A stretch of 45,871 nt of DNA, from assembly GCA_031272195.1 (NCBI GenBank), contig JAISUF010000112.1, positions 1 to 45,871 of the forward strand, given 5' to 3'. This stretch comes from Propionibacteriaceae bacterium (GTDB taxonomy: Bacteria > Actinomycetota > Actinomycetes > Propionibacteriales > Propionibacteriaceae). Position 1 is the stretch's first letter. Every line of letters begins with the position of its first letter. Position numbers and translations under genes: made by a program. The notes beneath the pieces were generated by a model. That model was given only the letters and a program-made list of their open reading frames with translations. It was not told where the DNA came from and ran no database searches. Of the stretch, positions 42,973-45,871 are shown piece by piece.

Positions 42973-43058
42973 CCGCGTCTTGGGCGGAAAGCGCAAATGC
43001 TCCGCCCGCGCCGGCAGTGGTGTGGGGCATAGCCGCGTCTGCGGCGGAAAGCGTCGAT
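42961..43058 (+). repeat. Direct repeat with 60-bp period
   Basis: The first about 38 bases from 42961 recur from 43021 with roughly 80% identity, including identical AGCCGCGTCT and GGCGGAAAGCG blocks. The first copy overlaps the right arm of the hairpin. No coding function is evident. Confidence 0.7.
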
Positions 43059-43107
43059 GGCCCCCCTAGTGGGCGGGCGTCGAGTCGTCAAGCGCCGGGC
43101 GGCGTCG

Positions 43108-43611
43108 TCAGGCCGCCTTCTGGGCCAGGAAGAGGCGGGCCTTGTGGAGGTCGGTCCACGAGCCGGCGAACTCCAGGCCGGCCAGGGAGCCGGGCGGGAA
43201 GGTGTAGCGGATCGCCTCGCGGGCGGCGGCGTCGGAGTCGGCGTCTGCCAGCGTGCGCACCAAGTCGGGAATGCCGGGGGAATGGGCGATCACCAGCACC
43301 TTCGTGACGTACTCCGGGATGCGGGCGACGACGGCCCGGATGCGCATCGCCGAGGCCTCGTAGAGGTCGGGCTTCTTGATCAGGGCCAACGGCAGCTTGG
43401 CCACCTGGGCGGTCTCGACGGCCCGCGCCGCCGTCGAGCACAACACCATCTCCAAGTCTTTGGTGGCCAGCACTTGGCCGACGGCCACAGCCTGGCGCCG
43501 CCCCCGCTCGGCCAGGGGGCGGTCGTGGTCGCCGACGCCCGGGGCCCCGTAGGCGGCCTCCGCGTGGCGCAGCAAGTAGAGCTTGCGGATCGCCTTGGCG
43601 GAAGGGCTCAT
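43108..43611 (-). CDS. SixA-like histidine phosphatase
   Basis: A protein of 167 aa of the histidine phosphatase superfamily. LYLLRHAEAAYG supplies the R-H-x-E catalytic motif with the phospho-accepting His, and VLVIAHSPGIPDLVRTL the second His. HDRPLAERGRRQA is the usual intervening motif. SixA proteins remove phosphate from phosphohistidine in E. coli; in actinobacteria the substrate is unknown. The ATG at 43611 has TAGCCT ending 6 nt upstream (43618-43623). Confidence 0.9.
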   Translation of the reverse strand: MSPSAKAIRKLYLLRHAEAAYGAPGVGDHDRPLAERGRRQAVAVGQVLATKDLEMVLCSTAARAVETAQVAKLPLALIKKPDLYEASAMRIRAVVARIPEYVTKVLVIAHSPGIPDLVRTLADADSDAAAREAIRYTFPPGSLAGLEFAGSWTDLHKARLFLAQKAA

Positions 43612-43617
43612 GCCGTC

Positions 43618-43623
43618 AGGCTA
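43618..43623 (-). promoter_or_regulatory. -10 element (TAGCCT) of the sixA-like gene
   Basis: A TANNNT hexamer with a 6-nt gap to the ATG at 43611. Confidence 0.45.
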
Positions 43624-43684
43624 CGAGCCGCGTTTTACAGACGAGTTTCAAGCCATCGGGTCGCCGCCGGCGAGGTCTTTAAGG

Positions 43685-43773
43685 GCGGGTGGGGCGGCCG
43701 TCAGTTCGCCAGGCCTAGTGTGGCCCGTCTGCGGGCTTCGGAGGCCCCAAGCGCGGGTGGGGCGGCCGTCAGT
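43685..43773. repeat. 21-bp direct repeat at the 3' end of ppa
   Basis: Positions 43685-43705 and 43753-43773 are identical, 68 bp apart. The second copy contains the ppa stop codon; the first lies downstream of the gene. Confidence 0.85.
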
Positions 43774-44338
43774 CGTCCTCGTGGGCCAACCCGCCTGTGA
43801 ACTCGTTCTCGTAGTCGGTGCCCTTGGCGCGGTCCCAACTGGCTTTGATCTCGGCCTCGGCCTCGGTCCGGCCGGTCCACACGGCGCCCTCGACGCTCTT
43901 GCCGGGCTCCAAGTCCTTGTAGACGGTGAAGAAGTGCTCGATCTCCAGCAGCGTCAGGTCGTTGACGTCGGTCAGCGTCTTGAGGTGGTTCTGGCGCTGG
44001 TCGGCGAGCGGGATGCACAGCACCTTGTCGTCGCCGCCCTTCTCGTCGGTCATCCGGAACATGCCGATGGCCCGGCATTCGATCAGCGCTCCGGGGAAGG
44101 TCGGCTCGGCGACGATCACCATGGCGTCCAGCGGGTCGCCGTCCTGGCCCAGCGTGCCCTCGATGAAGCCGTAGTCGTAGGGGTATTGTGTTGAGGTGAA
44201 CAGCGTCCGGTCGAGGCGGATCCGCCCGGTGTGGTGGTCCATCTCGTACTTGTTCTTGGTGCCTTTGGGAATCTCGATCGTGACGTCGAAGTGCAGGTCG
44301 GGAGCGATCTGTGGCTTGCTGAACGCGTGGTGTGGCAT
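43769..44338 (-). CDS. ppa: Soluble inorganic pyrophosphatase (family I)
   Basis: A protein of 189 aa. [39 protein letters not shown] (metal-binding Asp cluster) and [20 protein letters not shown] are the family signatures. It hydrolyses PPi in the cytoplasm and pulls biosynthetic reactions forward. It has about 15 extra residues at the N terminus compared with typical actinobacterial enzymes and an acidic tail. It diverges from dacB, the usual arrangement in this phylum. Confidence 0.95.
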   Translation of the reverse strand: MPHHAFSKPQIAPDLHFDVTIEIPKGTKNKYEMDHHTGRIRLDRTLFTSTQYPYDYGFIEGTLGQDGDPLDAMVIVAEPTFPGALIECRAIGMFRMTDEKGGDDKVLCIPLADQRQNHLKTLTDVNDLTLLEIEHFFTVYKDLEPGKSVEGAVWTGRTEAEAEIKASWDRAKGTDYENEFTGGLAHEDD

Positions 44339-44359
44339 CTTTGGGAACCGTCGCCTCTC

Positions 44360-44365
44360 TACGAT
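44360..44365 (+). promoter_or_regulatory. -10 element (TACGAT) of dacB
   Basis: A TANNNT hexamer predicting a transcription start near 44372. That would either give a leaderless GTG start at 44372 or a 51-nt leader with GGAAGGGG before the TTG at 44423. Confidence 0.4.
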
Positions 44366-44422
44366 GGGTTGGTGCGAGTCATACTGGAGTCAGCCTACCG
44401 TGCCCACGGCGGAAGGGGTCAG

Positions 44423-45754
44423 TTGAGTTCTTGGAGGACGCTTGTCGCGGCGGCGTCCGCAGTCGTGTTGTGCGCCGGCTGCGCCGTGGCCGATCCTCTG
44501 GCGGCCCAGCAGTCGGACCAGCCGACCGGCGTCGACACGCCCGGCTTCAGCGCCACGCCCACGCCGACGCCCGAGCCGCCGCCGGTGCCCGATCCGGCCA
44601 AGGTCGAGAAAGCCTTGGCAAAAGTGCCCAGTGACGGCGTCGGCGTCAAGTCGTGGACGGTGCTGGGGCCCGACGGCGAACTGCTCGCCTCGTCCAACGA
44701 CAGCGCCCTGACGCCCGCCTCCACCATGAAGGTCCTGACGGCCATGGCGGCGCTCGACGTCATCGACCCGGCCACCCGCTTCGAGACGAAAGTCGTCAGC
44801 CCGAAGGCCGGACAGCTGGTCCTGGTCGGCGGCGGCGACGCCTGCCTGATGGACAAGGTGGAGAAGAAGACCAACGCGGTGTTCAAGCAGGCCACGCTGA
44901 AAGACCTGGCCGATCAGACCGTCAAGGTGTTGAAGGCGGCCGGGTTGAAGAAGGTGTCGCTGGGCTACGACGAGTCGCTGTTCGCCGGCTCGGGCTGGGG
45001 GGCGGCCTGGAAGGCGAATTGGCGCACGTCCACCCCCCGCGTCAGCGCGCTGACCGTCAACACCGGCATGAAAACGTCCTGGGAGGCCTACACCGACCCC
45101 GCCTCGGCCACCGCCCAACTGTTCGCCGCGCGGCTGAAGAAGGCCGGTATCGCCGTGACGTCGATCTCGGCCAAGAAGGCCAAGGCCGGCGCGGGGCTGG
45201 TGGCGTCGGTCCAGTCGGCCACCTTGGCCGAACAGGTCGCCTACACGCTGCGCTACTCGTACAACCTGGGGGCCGAGGTGATGCTGCGGCAGTTCGGCGT
45301 TGCGGCGGGGGCCACCCCCAGCTTCGCCGGGTCGAGCAAGGCCCTGGTCAAGTGGCTGAAGCAGCAGGCCATGTGGGAGAAGGGGATGGTGATTGACGGC
45401 GGCTCCGGGCTGTCGCCAAAGGCCAAAGTCACCTCCTCGGCGCTGGCCACGGCCATCGACTTGTCGCTGACCAACGAGCGCTGGGCGTCGGTTGTGACGG
45501 GCCTGCCGGTGGCGGGCAAGTCGGGCACGTTGAAATCGCGTTTCGACGACAAGGCCGAGAAGGCGGGGCGCAACGTCGTCCACGCCAAGACGGGCACGCT
45601 GAAGGGCCTGGCGTCGCTGGCGGGCTACGTCACGACGAAGGACGGCGCCGTGCTGCGGTTCGCGCTGATCGCCAACGACACGCCCTCCCAAACCACCGCC
45701 TACAACTGGCTCGACCGGGCTGCCACCGCGCTGGCCAAGTGCGGCTGCCGCTGA
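44423..45754 (+). CDS. dacB: D-alanyl-D-alanine carboxypeptidase/endopeptidase (PBP4, DacB)
   Basis: A protein of 443 aa of peptidase family S13. Signal peptide TLVAAASAVVLCAGCAVAD, possibly a lipoprotein (cysteine in AGCA), then a Thr/Pro-rich linker (about 35-55). The catalytic motifs are complete: STMK with Ser100 and Lys103, YSYNLGAE (S-x-N), and HAKTGTLKG (K-T-G). It trims peptidoglycan side chains or cross-links outside the membrane. The TTG at 44423 is chosen because GGAAGGGG lies just upstream and the signal peptide starts there; a GTG at 44372 would add 17 residues. Confidence 0.92.
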   Translation: MSSWRTLVAAASAVVLCAGCAVADPLAAQQSDQPTGVDTPGFSATPTPTPEPPPVPDPAKVEKALAKVPSDGVGVKSWTVLGPDGELLASSNDSALTPASTMKVLTAMAALDVIDPATRFETKVVSPKAGQLVLVGGGDACLMDKVEKKTNAVFKQATLKDLADQTVKVLKAAGLKKVSLGYDESLFAGSGWGAAWKANWRTSTPRVSALTVNTGMKTSWEAYTDPASATAQLFAARLKKAGIAVTSISAKKAKAGAGLVASVQSATLAEQVAYTLRYSYNLGAEVMLRQFGVAAGATPSFAGSSKALVKWLKQQAMWEKGMVIDGGSGLSPKAKVTSSALATAIDLSLTNERWASVVTGLPVAGKSGTLKSRFDDKAEKAGRNVVHAKTGTLKGLASLAGYVTTKDGAVLRFALIANDTPSQTTAYNWLDRAATALAKCGCR

Positions 45755-45790
45755 CCGCCGGGTTGATTGGTCGCCGGGCGGCGCCCCGAG

Positions 45791-45796
45791 TAGGGT
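45791..45796 (+). promoter_or_regulatory. -10 element (TAGGGT) of the DUF2342 gene
   Basis: A TANNNT hexamer with a 6-nt gap to the ATG at 45803. Confidence 0.45.
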
Positions 45797-45802
45797 TGGC
45801 CC

Positions 45803-45871
45803 ATGGACGAGATCGGGTACATCGACTGGAGCCGCGCGGTCAAAGTCGGTCGCGGACTGGTGCCGGTCGGG
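45803..45871 (+). CDS. DUF2342 zinc-dependent metalloprotease-like protein, 5' end only
   Basis: Only 23 codons are inside the window: an acidic start, then YIDWSRAVKVGRGLVPVG. 'IDW-x-x-A-V-x-x-G-x-x-L-x-x-x-G' is the N terminus of the actinobacterial DUF2342 ('F420 biosynthesis associated') metalloprotease-like family, which typically follows dacB and precedes tilS, hpt and ftsH. The gene continues beyond the window. Confidence 0.72.
   Translation, partial: MDEIGYIDWSRAVKVGRGLVPVG

Noticed and set aside
42963..43058. Possible CRISPR array from the spaced repeats
   Set aside because: Only two imperfect units of about 38 bp, no third copy and no cas genes nearby.
42837..43091. Open frame on the minus strand over the UAA tRNA with a repeated A-F-R-x-R-R-G pattern
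   Set aside because: It is a translation of the 60-bp direct repeat and tRNA, not a gene.

Overview
This is chromosomal DNA from a high-GC Gram-positive bacterium of the Actinomycetota. Supporting signs are the strong G/C bias at third codon positions, frequent GTG/TTG starts, 4-nt ATGA/GTGA gene overlaps, a SufR-BDC-S-U-T iron-sulfur operon, the MurT/GatD pair, and the typical order ppa - dacB - DUF2342 metalloprotease at the right edge. Sodium-translocating decarboxylase subunits and a membrane pyrophosphatase would suit a fermentative, Propionibacteriales-like organism, but the genus cannot be fixed from the sequence.

Layout. 0-0.95 kb: tRNA-Met with a strong hairpin and a small secreted protein. 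1-4.5 kb: minus-strand operon of three secreted proteins (a beta-helix protein and two proteins with SipW-like export signals). 4.6-6.05 kb: decayed AbiEii toxin gene, a ribbon-helix-helix fragment and an intact VapBC pair. 6.2-10.5 kb: DUF3089 protein, then adenine deaminase - MurT - GatD. 10.6-13.5 kb: DUF4956 - VTC polyphosphate polymerase - DUF4353 lipoprotein. 13.6-14.0 kb: tRNA-Lys and tRNA-fMet. 14.4-19.3 kb: complete peptide/nickel-type ABC transporter. 19.4-22.9 kb: inositol-monophosphatase-like gene with an early amber codon, citrate synthase, YchF. 23.2-25.8 kb: decarboxylase beta, gamma-like and biotin-carrier subunits. 25.9-28.8 kb: Fpg, a wrecked antitoxin/toxin fusion, a PHP phosphoesterase and a 6-phosphogluconolactonase homologue lacking key residues. 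28.9-31.4 kb: membrane pyrophosphatase. 31.7-38.0 kb: suf operon. 38.0-45.9 kb: DUF421 protein, beta-propeller protein, Lrp regulator with divergent alanine dehydrogenase, an odd short tRNA with anticodon UAA, SixA-like phosphatase, pyrophosphatase, DacB and the start of a DUF2342 protein.

How it works together. Most of the window is core metabolism and maintenance: Fe-S cluster biogenesis under a SufR-type repressor, citrate entry to the TCA cycle, pyrophosphate hydrolysis by both a soluble and an ion-pumping enzyme, amidation of peptidoglycan lipid II and peptidoglycan trimming. The accessory part is concentrated at 1-6 kb and near 27 kb, where toxin-antitoxin genes are decaying and a 48-bp segment is duplicated.

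A recurring signal is a TANNNT hexamer ending 6-7 nt before the start codon of about a dozen first genes. This is the arrangement expected for leaderless mRNAs, and it decides several start sites. No CRISPR array, complete insertion sequence or phage module was seen.
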